This document shows, in pieces, positions 1-6,398 of a stretch of 6,479 bases of DNA. Every line of letters starts with the position of its first letter. The stretch's first letter is position 1. The notes under the pieces were generated by a model. The model searched no databases and had not been told where the DNA came from. It worked only from the letters and a program-made list of their open reading frames with translations. The translations under genes were made by a program, and so were the position numbers. This DNA is from an uncultured Clostridia bacterium (GTDB lineage: Bacteria > Bacillota > Clostridia > TANB77 > CAG-508): assembly GCA_947631725.1 (NCBI GenBank), contig CANRML010000068.1, forward strand, positions 1 through 6,479, given 5' to 3'.

Positions 1-12
1 AAAATAAAAAAG

Positions 13-42
13 AAAAAATCCAGTACAATCACTGGATTTTTT
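13..42 (-). terminator. Rho-independent terminator of the nfeD-SPFH operon, probably bidirectional
   Basis: A perfect 12-bp stem is visible, with arms 13-24 and 31-42 around a 6-nt loop. Its core is ATCCAGT/ACTGGAT. Read on the minus strand, the stem follows the SPFH stop codon by about 11 bases and runs into a T-rich tract (complement of 1-18). Read on the plus strand, it ends in TTTTTT. It could therefore also stop a rightward gene lying left of the window. Confidence 0.9.
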
Positions 43-53
43 GTATAAATAAA

Positions 54-968
54 TTATTCTTTTTTAGAATCTTTTTTATCAGTTAAAACTTCTTTTGCAG
101 CACCTAAACTAGCAAGTGCTTTTGTTGCTTCAAAAGGAATAAATACTTTATTTGCATCTCCTTTTGCAACTTCTTGTAAAGCTTCTAAAGATTTTAATTG
201 AACAAGTTTATCATTTGGATTAGCATCTTTCATTGCATTATAAACCATTTCAATTTCTTTAGCTTTTGCTTCAGCAACTTCTTTAATAGCTTGAGCTTCA
301 CCGGCAGCTCTTCTAATTTTAGCTTCTCTATCAGCTTCTGCATCTAAGATAGCAGCTTGTTTTCTACCTTCAGCAATAGTAATAGCAGATTGCCTTTGAG
401 CTTCAGATTCAAGAATTAAAGCTCTCTTATTTCTTTCAGCGTTCATTTCTTTTTCCATTGCATCACGGATATCAGCAGGTGGAGTAATATCTTTTATTTC
501 CACTCTATCTACTTTACATCCCCATTTGTCAGTAGCTTCATCAAGAACAACTCTTAATTGTGTGTTAATACCGTCACGAGAACTAAATGTTTCGTCTAAG
601 TCCATTTTACCTATAATATCACGAATTGTTGTGATAGCTAAGTATTCAATACCTTTTTTCAAATTTTGAATTTCATATACTGCTTTTGCTGGATCTGTTA
701 TTTGATAGAACACAACTGTATCAATTGTTATTGTAACATTATCTTTTGTGATAACTCCTTGAGGTGGTACATCCATAGTTTGTTGTTTTAAACTAACAAC
801 ACTTCTAACATGATCAAAGAAAGGAATTATTATAGTAAGACCGGCATCAGCCACTTTATAAAATTTACCTAACCTTTCAATAATGTATACCTCAGCTTGT
901 TTTACGATTTTAATAGAGCTAAATGCAATTATTAAAATAATGACAAGTAGAACTAATAAAAATACCAT
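54..968 (-). CDS. SPFH/band-7 (stomatin/QmcA-type) membrane scaffold protein
   Basis: This is a 304-residue membrane-anchored SPFH protein. Residues 2-19 form one hydrophobic N-terminal helix. An SPFH/band-7 domain follows at about 20-175, with the family signatures ERLGKFYKVADAGL (31-44), a P-F-F turn at 49-51, and IKDITPPADIRDAME (158-172). Residues 170-245 are a Glu/Ala/Lys/Arg-rich coiled coil (AERNKRA, ILESEAQRQ, AILDAEADREAK) typical of stomatin oligomers. A short hydrophobic segment and a charged KKDSKKE tail end the protein. The length fits the YbbK/QmcA group. The ATG is supported by a strong AAGGAGGTT site 6 bases upstream (complement of 975-983). It lies 42 bases downstream of the NfeD-like gene, the usual partner of such proteins. 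Family members form ring or cage assemblies at membrane microdomains and affect protease access and membrane fluidity. The specific client here is unknown. Confidence 0.95.
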   Translation of the reverse strand: MVFLLVLLVIILIIAFSSIKIVKQAEVYIIERLGKFYKVADAGLTIIIPFFDHVRSVVSLKQQTMDVPPQGVITKDNVTITIDTVVFYQITDPAKAVYEIQNLKKGIEYLAITTIRDIIGKMDLDETFSSRDGINTQLRVVLDEATDKWGCKVDRVEIKDITPPADIRDAMEKEMNAERNKRALILESEAQRQSAITIAEGRKQAAILDAEADREAKIRRAAGEAQAIKEVAEAKAKEIEMVYNAMKDANPNDKLVQLKSLEALQEVAKGDANKVFIPFEATKALASLGAAKEVLTDKKDSKKE

Positions 969-1010
969 AATTTCAACCTCCTTATATTTATATATAAAAA
1001 ATATAAATAA

Positions 1011-1454
1011 CTAATTTTGTTTTGCAACTTCTTTTATTGGTTGCACAATAGCTTTTACACCTTCAATTTTTAAGATTTTTACTTCTGCATCAACTGGAAT
1101 AACAGTATCACTTTCACATATAGCAGACCAAGTTTCTCCACCAACTTTAACTTGACCAGTTCCTTTTATATTATCAATTTCTTGAATTACAAGTGCCTTT
1201 TTTCCAATTAAAGAAAATGCATTAGTAATTAAAATTTCTTTTTCCATAAATTTTTTTACAAAAGGTTTTGTAGATAAAATAAGTATAACAGAAGATATAA
1301 TAAATACTGTCATTTGTATTATTATATTAGAAGTAAAGAAGCTTACTACCATAGCAATAAGACTTGCCACACCTAACCAAAATACTAAAAATCCAGTTGT
1401 TATAATTTCACCTATAAAAAATACACCTGCAGCGATTAACCAATATTGCCACAT
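1011..1454 (-). CDS. NfeD-like membrane protein with C-terminal OB-fold (short form)
   Basis: This is a 147-residue protein of the short NfeD class. Two or three hydrophobic helices span residues 4-38 and 43-61, and a soluble beta-rich domain spans about 75-140. That domain carries the GQVKVGGETWSA signature (100-111) and AEVKILKIEGVKAIVQP (123-139), which is typical of the NfeD OB-fold. The N-terminal serine protease domain of long NfeD proteins is absent. The open frame extends upstream to a TTG at 1472, but I place the start at the ATG at 1454. An AGGAGG site sits 9 bases before that ATG, and the TTG codon would overlap this ribosome site. The gene directly precedes the SPFH gene on the same strand with a 42-base gap. 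Short NfeD proteins are thought to interact with their SPFH partner in the membrane. No enzymatic function can be read from the sequence. Confidence 0.92.
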   Translation of the reverse strand: MWQYWLIAAGVFFIGEIITTGFLVFWLGVASLIAMVVSFFTSNIIIQMTVFIISSVILILSTKPFVKKFMEKEILITNAFSLIGKKALVIQEIDNIKGTGQVKVGGETWSAICESDTVIPVDAEVKILKIEGVKAIVQPIKEVAKQN

Positions 1455-1463
1455 ATTCAAAAC

Positions 1464-1469
1464 CCTCCT
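1464..1469 (-). promoter_or_regulatory. Shine-Dalgarno site that fixes the NfeD start
   Basis: The minus strand reads AGGAGG here, 9 bases before the ATG at 1454. The in-frame TTG at 1470-1472 sits directly upstream of this site and so cannot be its start codon. Confidence 0.85.
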
Positions 1470-1488
1470 CAAAACTTACTACACTTCT

Positions 1489-1517
1489 ATTATACTACAT
1501 TTTTATGTAAAAATAAA
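1489..1517 (-). promoter_or_regulatory. Predicted sigma-A-type promoter of the nfeD-SPFH operon
   Basis: The minus strand has a perfect TATAAT -10 box (complement of 1489-1494). A weak TTTATT -35 candidate (complement of 1512-1517) lies 17 bases further upstream. Transcription would start near 1482, giving a leader of about 28 bases before the ATG at 1454. The -10 is strong and the -35 is poor, so the exact assignment is tentative. Confidence 0.55.
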
Positions 1518-1632
1518 GAGTTTTATGCGAAAAAGTGCTATTATATCGCTAAAAGACAAGAAATTTATGATGCAAAGACAAAAAATATGGGATAAAATTA
1601 AAAAATTAAAGTCTAAAAATTAAAGTTTTTAC

Positions 1633-1661
1633 TTGTATTTATTACAAAAAAATGATATATT
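1633..1661 (+). promoter_or_regulatory. Predicted promoter of the murB-yvcK-debranching enzyme operon
   Basis: A TTGTAT -35 candidate (1633-1638) is followed after 17 bases by TATATT (1656-1661). A TG at 1653-1654 gives an extended -10 (TGATATATT). The start of transcription would be near 1668, leaving a leader of about 47 bases. A 5-bp inverted repeat, TTGTA-5-TACAA (1633-1647), overlaps the -35 and could bind a regulator. Confidence 0.5.
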
Positions 1662-1696
1662 AGGAATAACTGAAATTAAAAATAATTTGATTATTC

Positions 1697-1704
1697 GGAA
1701 GGGG
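1697..1704 (+). promoter_or_regulatory. Shine-Dalgarno site supporting the GTG start of murB
   Basis: GGAAGGGG lies 10 bases before the GTG at 1715. An ATG at 1705 touches this site and is out of frame, opening only a short reading frame. The GTG is therefore the likely murB start. Confidence 0.75.
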
Positions 1705-1714
1705 ATGCATAATA

Positions 1715-2635
1715 GTGCAAATTCAAGAATTAATAGAAAATGCAAATTTGCATATACCACAAGATAGAATAAAATATGAAGAACCAATGAAAAATCATAT
1801 TAGTTTTAAAGTTGGTGGACCAGCAGAAGTTTATATAAAAATACAAAGTGAGGAAGAACTATTAGAAATAAAACAATTTGCAATTAAATATCAAATACCA
1901 ATTACAATATTGGGAAATGGAAGTAATGTTTTAGTAACAGATAAAGGTATTAGAGGAATTGTTATTCAAATAGATATAAAAAAACAAGAAATTAAAGAAT
2001 TAAGAAATGGACAAAAAAATATAATATTAGGTGCAGGAAATAAAATTTCAGAAGTAGCACATAACTTGTGTAAACAAGGTATTACAGGATTTGAAGAATT
2101 AGCAGGAATTCCAGGCACAATAGGTGGAGCTATTAAAATGAATGCAGGTGCTCATGGAAAAGAAATAAAAGATATTTTAAAATGTGTTAAAGTCATGAAG
2201 GAAGATGGCAAAATAGAAATTTGGCCAGTAGAAGATTTAAACTTAAGTTATAGAAAAAGTATTTTTTCTACTAATAAAGCTATTATTTTAGAAGCGGAAT
2301 TTATTTTAAATACAGCAAAACCAGATAAGATAAAAGAAAAAATGACTGAATATATGAATTTACGTAGAGAAAAACAACCTATAGAATATCCAAGTGCTGG
2401 TAGTACCTTTAAAAGAGGAGATACATATATTACAGCAAAACTAATAGATGAAGCAGGACTAAAAGGATATAAAATAGGAGGGGCACAAGTTTCAGAAAAA
2501 CATGCAGGCTTCATTATAAACACTGGAAATGCCACATCAAGTGATATACAAGAATTAATTAAATTTGTACAAGAGAAGGTCTATGAAAAAAGTGGAGAAA
2601 AAATCCAATTAGAGATAGAAATAATAGGGGATTAG
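1715..2635 (+). CDS. murB: UDP-N-acetylmuramate dehydrogenase (UDP-N-acetylenolpyruvoylglucosamine reductase)
   Basis: MurB uses NADPH and FAD to reduce UDP-GlcNAc-enolpyruvate to UDP-MurNAc, the second committed cytoplasmic step of peptidoglycan synthesis. The protein has 306 residues, normal for the short type II MurB of Gram-positive bacteria. The FAD-binding domain shows HISFKVGGPAE (28-38), ILGNGSNVLV (65-74) and ELAGIPGTIGGAIKMNAGAHG (128-148). The substrate domain shows LSYRKS (177-182), PSAGSTFKR (226-234), with Ser230 at the position of the catalytic acid, and IDEAGLKGYKIGGAQVSEKHAGFIIN (244-269). Near the C-terminus, Glu300 aligns with the catalytic Glu of the family. The start is GTG, and no other in-frame start fits the ribosome site. 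The yvcK gene follows after 25 bases, so the two are probably cotranscribed. No truncation or missing key residue is seen. Confidence 0.97.
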   Translation: MQIQELIENANLHIPQDRIKYEEPMKNHISFKVGGPAEVYIKIQSEEELLEIKQFAIKYQIPITILGNGSNVLVTDKGIRGIVIQIDIKKQEIKELRNGQKNIILGAGNKISEVAHNLCKQGITGFEELAGIPGTIGGAIKMNAGAHGKEIKDILKCVKVMKEDGKIEIWPVEDLNLSYRKSIFSTNKAIILEAEFILNTAKPDKIKEKMTEYMNLRREKQPIEYPSAGSTFKRGDTYITAKLIDEAGLKGYKIGGAQVSEKHAGFIINTGNATSSDIQELIKFVQEKVYEKSGEKIQLEIEIIGD

Positions 2636-2660
2636 TTACTTTAGAAAGGAAAGAGCAAAT

Positions 2661-4220
2661 ATGAAGGGATTTTTTAAATGGTTTCAATCAAGTTCAAAAA
2701 TGAAAAGATGGATGTTTTTAATTGTAGTAGGTATTATATTAGCATGTTATGGAATTTCAGAAATATTAGTATCTAATGATATGTCACTTACATTTGGTGG
2801 ATTAGGAAAAATTATTATTGCATTTGTTATTGGATTTTTAGCAATTGTAATAGGATTAGTAGGGTTAAATAAAAGAACTTTAGAAGTACTAGTAGAATCT
2901 ACTGATGAAAGGATGGAAAATAGAAAAAACGTAAATGTTAAGTCCTTAATTTTTAACAAAACTGTATATGACCAAGGACCTAATATTGTCGTAATAGGTG
3001 GAGGAACAGGATTAAATACAGTATTAAGTGGACTAAAAAAATATACAAATAATTTGACTGCGATAGTTAGTGTTTCTGATTATGGAGAAAAAATGTCTAC
3101 TTCTAGAAAAGAATTAGGAACTATGCCACTTGATGACATTAGAGATAGTATAATTGCTTTATCTAATGAAGAAAATACAATGGAAAAATTATTGAACTAT
3201 AATTTTGAAACTGGTAAATTGAGAGGACTATCTTTTGCAGATATATATTTTTCAGCAATGAGTGAGATAAGTGAAGACTTTTCAAAAGCAATAGTAAAAA
3301 GTAATGATATTTTAGATATTGTTGGAAAAGTAATTCCTGTTACATTAGATAAAATGAATATTGAAGCAGAACTTGATAATGGATATATTGTAAGAGAAAA
3401 ATCAAAACTTCCAGAGATTGTATATGATAAAGTAACAAAAATAAATCGTATTTATTTAAATCCATCAAATTGTAGACCAGCGCCAGGAGTTATAGAGGCT
3501 ATAAAAAAAGCAGACTGTATTATTATTGGACCAGGAAGTTTGTATACAAATGTTATTCCAAACTTATTAATTTATGGAGTAGCAAAAGCTATAAAAGAAT
3601 CACCATCAATTAAAATATATATTAGTAATCTTATGACAGAACCAGGTCAAACAGATAACTATACAATAGCGGATCATATTACTGCAATTGAAGAACATTG
3701 CGGAAAAGGGGTTATTGACTATTGTATATATGATACTGGAGAAATTGTACCTGAAATGATAAAAAAATATAATACAGAAGGACAAGATTTAGTAGAACAG
3801 AATATAGATATAAAAGGAATCAGATTTTTACAAAGAGATTTATCCAAAGTAACAGATGGACATATTAGACATGATCCTACTTTAGTTGCTTCTTCTATAA
3901 TCGAACTTATTTGTGATGACTTAAAATATCAAGATAAACAAAATGATCCACAATATATGATGTTAAGTAATAAACTTAGAGAAGATAAGCGTATTGAAAA
4001 AGTTCAAAAACAAATGAAAAAACAGGGAAGAAGAAACAGCAAAAAATCAGAAGAAAAGTCAAAAAAAGGAAAAAGCAAATTTAGCAGTAAATATAGTGAC
4101 AGAATTGCGTCTATTAGAGAAGCGGATCAAAAAGCAAAAAAGAAGAAAAAAACAAAAACACCAGAACAACAAAGAGAAGAAATGATGAGAAAATTAGAAA
4201 AAAGTAAATTTAGTAAATAA
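2661..4220 (+). CDS. yvcK: YvcK/GlmR-family (CofD-like) protein with membrane anchor and basic tail
   Basis: This is a 519-residue relative of Bacillus YvcK/GlmR (about 317 residues), a cytosolic protein that binds UDP-GlcNAc and directs carbon toward wall precursors. Two hydrophobic helices (17-37 and 47-69) form an N-terminal membrane hairpin. The CofD-like Rossmann core runs from about 107 to 420, with IVVIGGGTGL (109-118), IIIGPGSLYTNVIPNLL (287-303), NLMTEPGQTDNYTIADH (323-339) and HIRHDP (401-406). The Arg at 403 aligns with one reported to be important in B. subtilis (from memory). Family motifs around the pocket differ: the usual DDGGSSGRLRKEL is DYGEKMSTSRKEL (140-152), PPGDIRN is PLDDIRD (156-162), and GHSLGN is GLSFAD (189-194). 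Residues 440-519 are a Lys/Arg/Ser-rich tail of probable low order. An AGAAAGGA site 10 bases upstream supports the ATG. The family is clear, but the ligand and exact role of this variant are not. Confidence 0.88.
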   Translation: MKGFFKWFQSSSKMKRWMFLIVVGIILACYGISEILVSNDMSLTFGGLGKIIIAFVIGFLAIVIGLVGLNKRTLEVLVESTDERMENRKNVNVKSLIFNKTVYDQGPNIVVIGGGTGLNTVLSGLKKYTNNLTAIVSVSDYGEKMSTSRKELGTMPLDDIRDSIIALSNEENTMEKLLNYNFETGKLRGLSFADIYFSAMSEISEDFSKAIVKSNDILDIVGKVIPVTLDKMNIEAELDNGYIVREKSKLPEIVYDKVTKINRIYLNPSNCRPAPGVIEAIKKADCIIIGPGSLYTNVIPNLLIYGVAKAIKESPSIKIYISNLMTEPGQTDNYTIADHITAIEEHCGKGVIDYCIYDTGEIVPEMIKKYNTEGQDLVEQNIDIKGIRFLQRDLSKVTDGHIRHDPTLVASSIIELICDDLKYQDKQNDPQYMMLSNKLREDKRIEKVQKQMKKQGRRNSKKSEEKSKKGKSKFSSKYSDRIASIREADQKAKKKKKTKTPEQQREEMMRKLEKSKFSK

Positions 4221-4244
4221 TATATAATAAGAAAGGAAAAATGT

Positions 4245-6257
4245 ATGAAGTATACAAAGGAAGAACTTACATTTGAAAAAGGATTAGAAAAGGAGTGGGT
4301 TATAACAAATGGACTGGGGGGATTTGCTAGTTCCACAAGTATTGATATTAATACAAGAAAATATCATGGATTATTAATTGCACCATTGACACCACCAGCT
4401 AGAAGATATTTAATATTATCAAAACTAGATGAAAGCTTGCAAATTGATGATAAAAAATATGATATTTTTTCAAATATGTGTGAAAACCATATCTCAAAAG
4501 GATATGAATATCAAACTAGTTTTGAAAAAGAATATTTTCCTGTTTTTACATATAATGTAGAAAATGTAAAAATAACAAAAACAATTTGTATGGAATATGG
4601 AAAAGACATTGTTGGTGTGCATTATAAAATAAAGACAGGAAACAAACCTGTAAAATTAACTCTTGCACCAATTATGAATTTTAGAGATTTTCATACTATG
4701 AGTACAAATCATGAATTTGAAGTAAAACAACAAGTAAAAGGAAGAAAAGTTAGAGCAGTAATAGATAATATGATACAATTCCCAATATATATGAATTTAT
4801 CTGATGGTATTTATATAGAACACTATAATGATACATTTTCTCATATGTTCTATATCGAAGAACAAAAAAGAGGATTTTATCCAGAAGAAAATCATATAGT
4901 TATTGGAAGATATGAAGTAGAAATCCCAAAAAATACTAGCAAAGAAATTTCTTTTGTATGCTCATTTGAAGAAAACATAGATGAAATTGATGTTGGAAAA
5001 ATGATTCAAAAAGAAAAAAGAAGACTTCAAGGTATTGTGAAAAAAACAGGACTAGTAGATAAAATAAAAGATGAACAGGAAAAAGAGTTCATAAAAAACT
5101 TAGTTATTACAACTGATAGCTTTATTGCATATAGACCAACATTTAGATTACATACTATTATAGCAGGATATCCATGGTTTTTAGACTGGGGAAGAGATAG
5201 CTTAATTTCATTTGAAGGACTATTACTTAAAACAAAAAGATTTGACATTGCTAAAGAAATCTTACTAACAATGATAAGAGATATTAAATTTGGATTAGTT
5301 CCAAATGGATATTCTGGATTTGATAATCGTCCACTATATAATAGTGTTGATGCTTCTTTACTATTATTTGAAGAAGTTCAAAAATATATAGATTATACAG
5401 GTGACTTAGAATTTGTTGAAAAAGAAATATTCGAAAAATTAGAAACTATTATTGAAAACTATATTTCTGGAATTGATGTAGATAATAATAATATCTATAT
5501 GGATACAGATAATTTAATTGTATCTGGAACAGAAACAACTCAAAATACTTGGATGGATGCAAAAATAGGAAACTTTGCTGTAACACCAAGAAATGGAAAA
5601 GCTGTAGAAATCAATGCAATGTGGTATAATAGTTTAAAAATAATGGAAAGCTTGTGTAAAAAATTGAAAAAAGAGAAAGATGCAGAAAAATATGCTATGC
5701 AGGCAAAAGCAACAAAAAATTCTTTTGAAGATAAATTCTATAACGCTCGTAGAAAATGTTTATTTGATGTACTAGGTGATAGTAAAATTAGACCAAACCA
5801 ACTATTTGCTTTGAGTTTAACATATCCAATTATTGATCTTAATTCAGAAGTAGCTAAAAATATTATTCAAGTTGTAGAGAAAAAACTATTAAATTCATAT
5901 GGATTACAAACTTTGGCAAAAGGGGAGAAGGGATATGTTGCAGTTTATGAAGGAACACCTCAAGAACGAGATAGCAAATATCACCAAGGAATTACTTGGA
6001 CTTGGCTTTTAGGACTATACTTTGATTGCTTAGTAAATTTTGAAAAGGCTAGCAAGACTAAAAAAGATAAAGAGATGTGGAAGAAGAAAATTGGCAACTT
6101 GAAAAAAGATGTATTAAAGACATTTGAATTAGAGCTTTCAGAACGTGGATGTATAGGTAGTATAGCAGAGATTTATGATTCTAACAAACCAAATCTTCCA
6201 AAAGGAGCTATATCTCAGGCGTGGAGCGTAGCACAGGTTTTAAAAATATTAGTATAA
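4245..6257 (+). CDS. Amylo-alpha-1,6-glucosidase (GDE/GH133-type debranching enzyme)
   Basis: This 670-residue enzyme of the bacterial/archaeal glycogen debranching family hydrolyses alpha-1,6 glucosyl branch points in glycogen or related alpha-glucans. No signal peptide is seen, so it should be cytoplasmic. The N-terminal beta-rich domain (about 1-260) carries EWVITNGLGGFASSTSID (17-34), TRKYHGLLIAP (37-47) and NFRDFH (145-150). The C-terminal (alpha/alpha) barrel (about 280-670) carries AGYPWFLDWGRDSLISFEG (307-325), GLVPNGYSG (350-358), YNSVDASLLLFEEV (365-378), TWMDAKIG (435-442), VEINAMWYN (454-462), YHQGITWTWLLG (579-590) and PKGAISQAWSVAQVL (652-666). The 4-alpha-glucanotransferase half of the large eukaryotic debrancher is absent, as in all members of this size. 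An AAAGGA site lies 7 bases before the ATG. The gene follows yvcK by 24 bases and ends the operon, so glucan breakdown is apparently expressed with wall precursor genes. Confidence 0.94.
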   Translation: MKYTKEELTFEKGLEKEWVITNGLGGFASSTSIDINTRKYHGLLIAPLTPPARRYLILSKLDESLQIDDKKYDIFSNMCENHISKGYEYQTSFEKEYFPVFTYNVENVKITKTICMEYGKDIVGVHYKIKTGNKPVKLTLAPIMNFRDFHTMSTNHEFEVKQQVKGRKVRAVIDNMIQFPIYMNLSDGIYIEHYNDTFSHMFYIEEQKRGFYPEENHIVIGRYEVEIPKNTSKEISFVCSFEENIDEIDVGKMIQKEKRRLQGIVKKTGLVDKIKDEQEKEFIKNLVITTDSFIAYRPTFRLHTIIAGYPWFLDWGRDSLISFEGLLLKTKRFDIAKEILLTMIRDIKFGLVPNGYSGFDNRPLYNSVDASLLLFEEVQKYIDYTGDLEFVEKEIFEKLETIIENYISGIDVDNNNIYMDTDNLIVSGTETTQNTWMDAKIGNFAVTPRNGKAVEINAMWYNSLKIMESLCKKLKKEKDAEKYAMQAKATKNSFEDKFYNARRKCLFDVLGDSKIRPNQLFALSLTYPIIDLNSEVAKNIIQVVEKKLLNSYGLQTLAKGEKGYVAVYEGTPQERDSKYHQGITWTWLLGLYFDCLVNFEKASKTKKDKEMWKKKIGNLKKDVLKTFELELSERGCIGSIAEIYDSNKPNLPKGAISQAWSVAQVLKILV

Positions 6258-6261
6258 TTAG

Positions 6262-6292
6262 AAAATGGTAATTGAAAAATTACCATTTTTTT
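6262..6292 (+). terminator. Rho-independent terminator of the murB-yvcK-debranching enzyme operon
   Basis: A perfect 12-bp stem (AAAATGGTAATT, 6262-6273, with 6278-6289) closes on a GAAA tetraloop (6274-6277) and continues into a run of T (6286-6292). It starts 4 bases after the stop codon of the debranching enzyme. The stem is A/T-rich, so efficiency may be moderate. The reverse strand has A-rich flanks and weaker T-tract support. Confidence 0.88.
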
Positions 6293-6302
6293 GACAAAAT
6301 TA

Positions 6303-6382
6303 CCAGATATTGGAATTTTAGCTATATATATTTTACCAAATATTGGAAAAAACACCTCAAAAAATTCACTTCCAAAAATTGG
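6303..6382. repeat. Three copies of a CCAnAnATTGG dyad downstream of the operon
   Basis: Three 11-base near-palindromes are visible: CCAGATATTGG (6303-6313), CCAAATATTGG (6336-6346) and CCAAAAATTGG (6372-6382). Each is followed by AA. The first two share a longer form, TTACCA(G/A)ATATTGGAA. Start-to-start distances are 33 and 36 bases, about three helical turns. Their function is unknown. They could be operator sites, short structured elements or decayed repeats. Confidence 0.6.
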
Positions 6383-6392
6383 AAATTTGGTA
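6334..6392. repeat. Imperfect inverted repeat able to form a long hairpin
   Basis: TACCAAAT (6334-6341) is the exact reverse complement of ATTTGGTA (6385-6392). Just inside it, TTGGAA (6343-6348) pairs with TTCCAA (6370-6375), leaving a 21-base loop and an asymmetric bulge at 6376-6384. No run of T follows on the plus strand, so it does not look like a simple terminator. Confidence 0.5.
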
Positions 6393-6398
6393 CATAAA

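Noticed and set aside
1540..1545. A second minus-strand TATAAT (and a plus-strand TGCTATTAT) in the divergent spacer.
   Set aside because: No acceptable -35 lies 16-18 bases upstream in either direction. The minus-strand box at 1489-1494 is much closer to the NfeD start.
2248..2535. A 95-codon minus-strand open frame inside murB, with similar ones inside yvcK and the debranching enzyme gene.
   Set aside because: They lie wholly or largely opposite well-supported conserved genes, lack domains, and mirror the codon pattern of the real frames.
4136..4142. An in-phase A AAA AAG heptamer in the yvcK tail, like the dnaX -1 frameshift site.
   Set aside because: A -1 shift would give only about 21 other residues and stop at 4205, almost the same length as the normal product. 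No upstream AGGAGG stimulator is seen, and such A-runs are common in lysine-rich AT-rich genes.
4241..4243. An ATG four bases before the debranching enzyme start.
   Set aside because: It is out of frame and stops after 11 codons. The ATG at 4245 has a good ribosome-site distance and gives the family N-terminus.
6291..6296. A perfect TTGACA -35 hexamer just after the operon terminator.
   Set aside because: It overlaps the end of the terminator T-run, and at 16-19 bases downstream there are only GAATTT, AATTTT, ATTTTA and TTTTAG. None is a credible -10, and no gene can be placed downstream.
6303..6382. The repeated CCAnAnATTGG units considered as a CRISPR array.
   Set aside because: The repeats are only 11-16 bases, vary between copies, have uneven AT-rich spacers of about 22-25 bases, and no cas gene is nearby.
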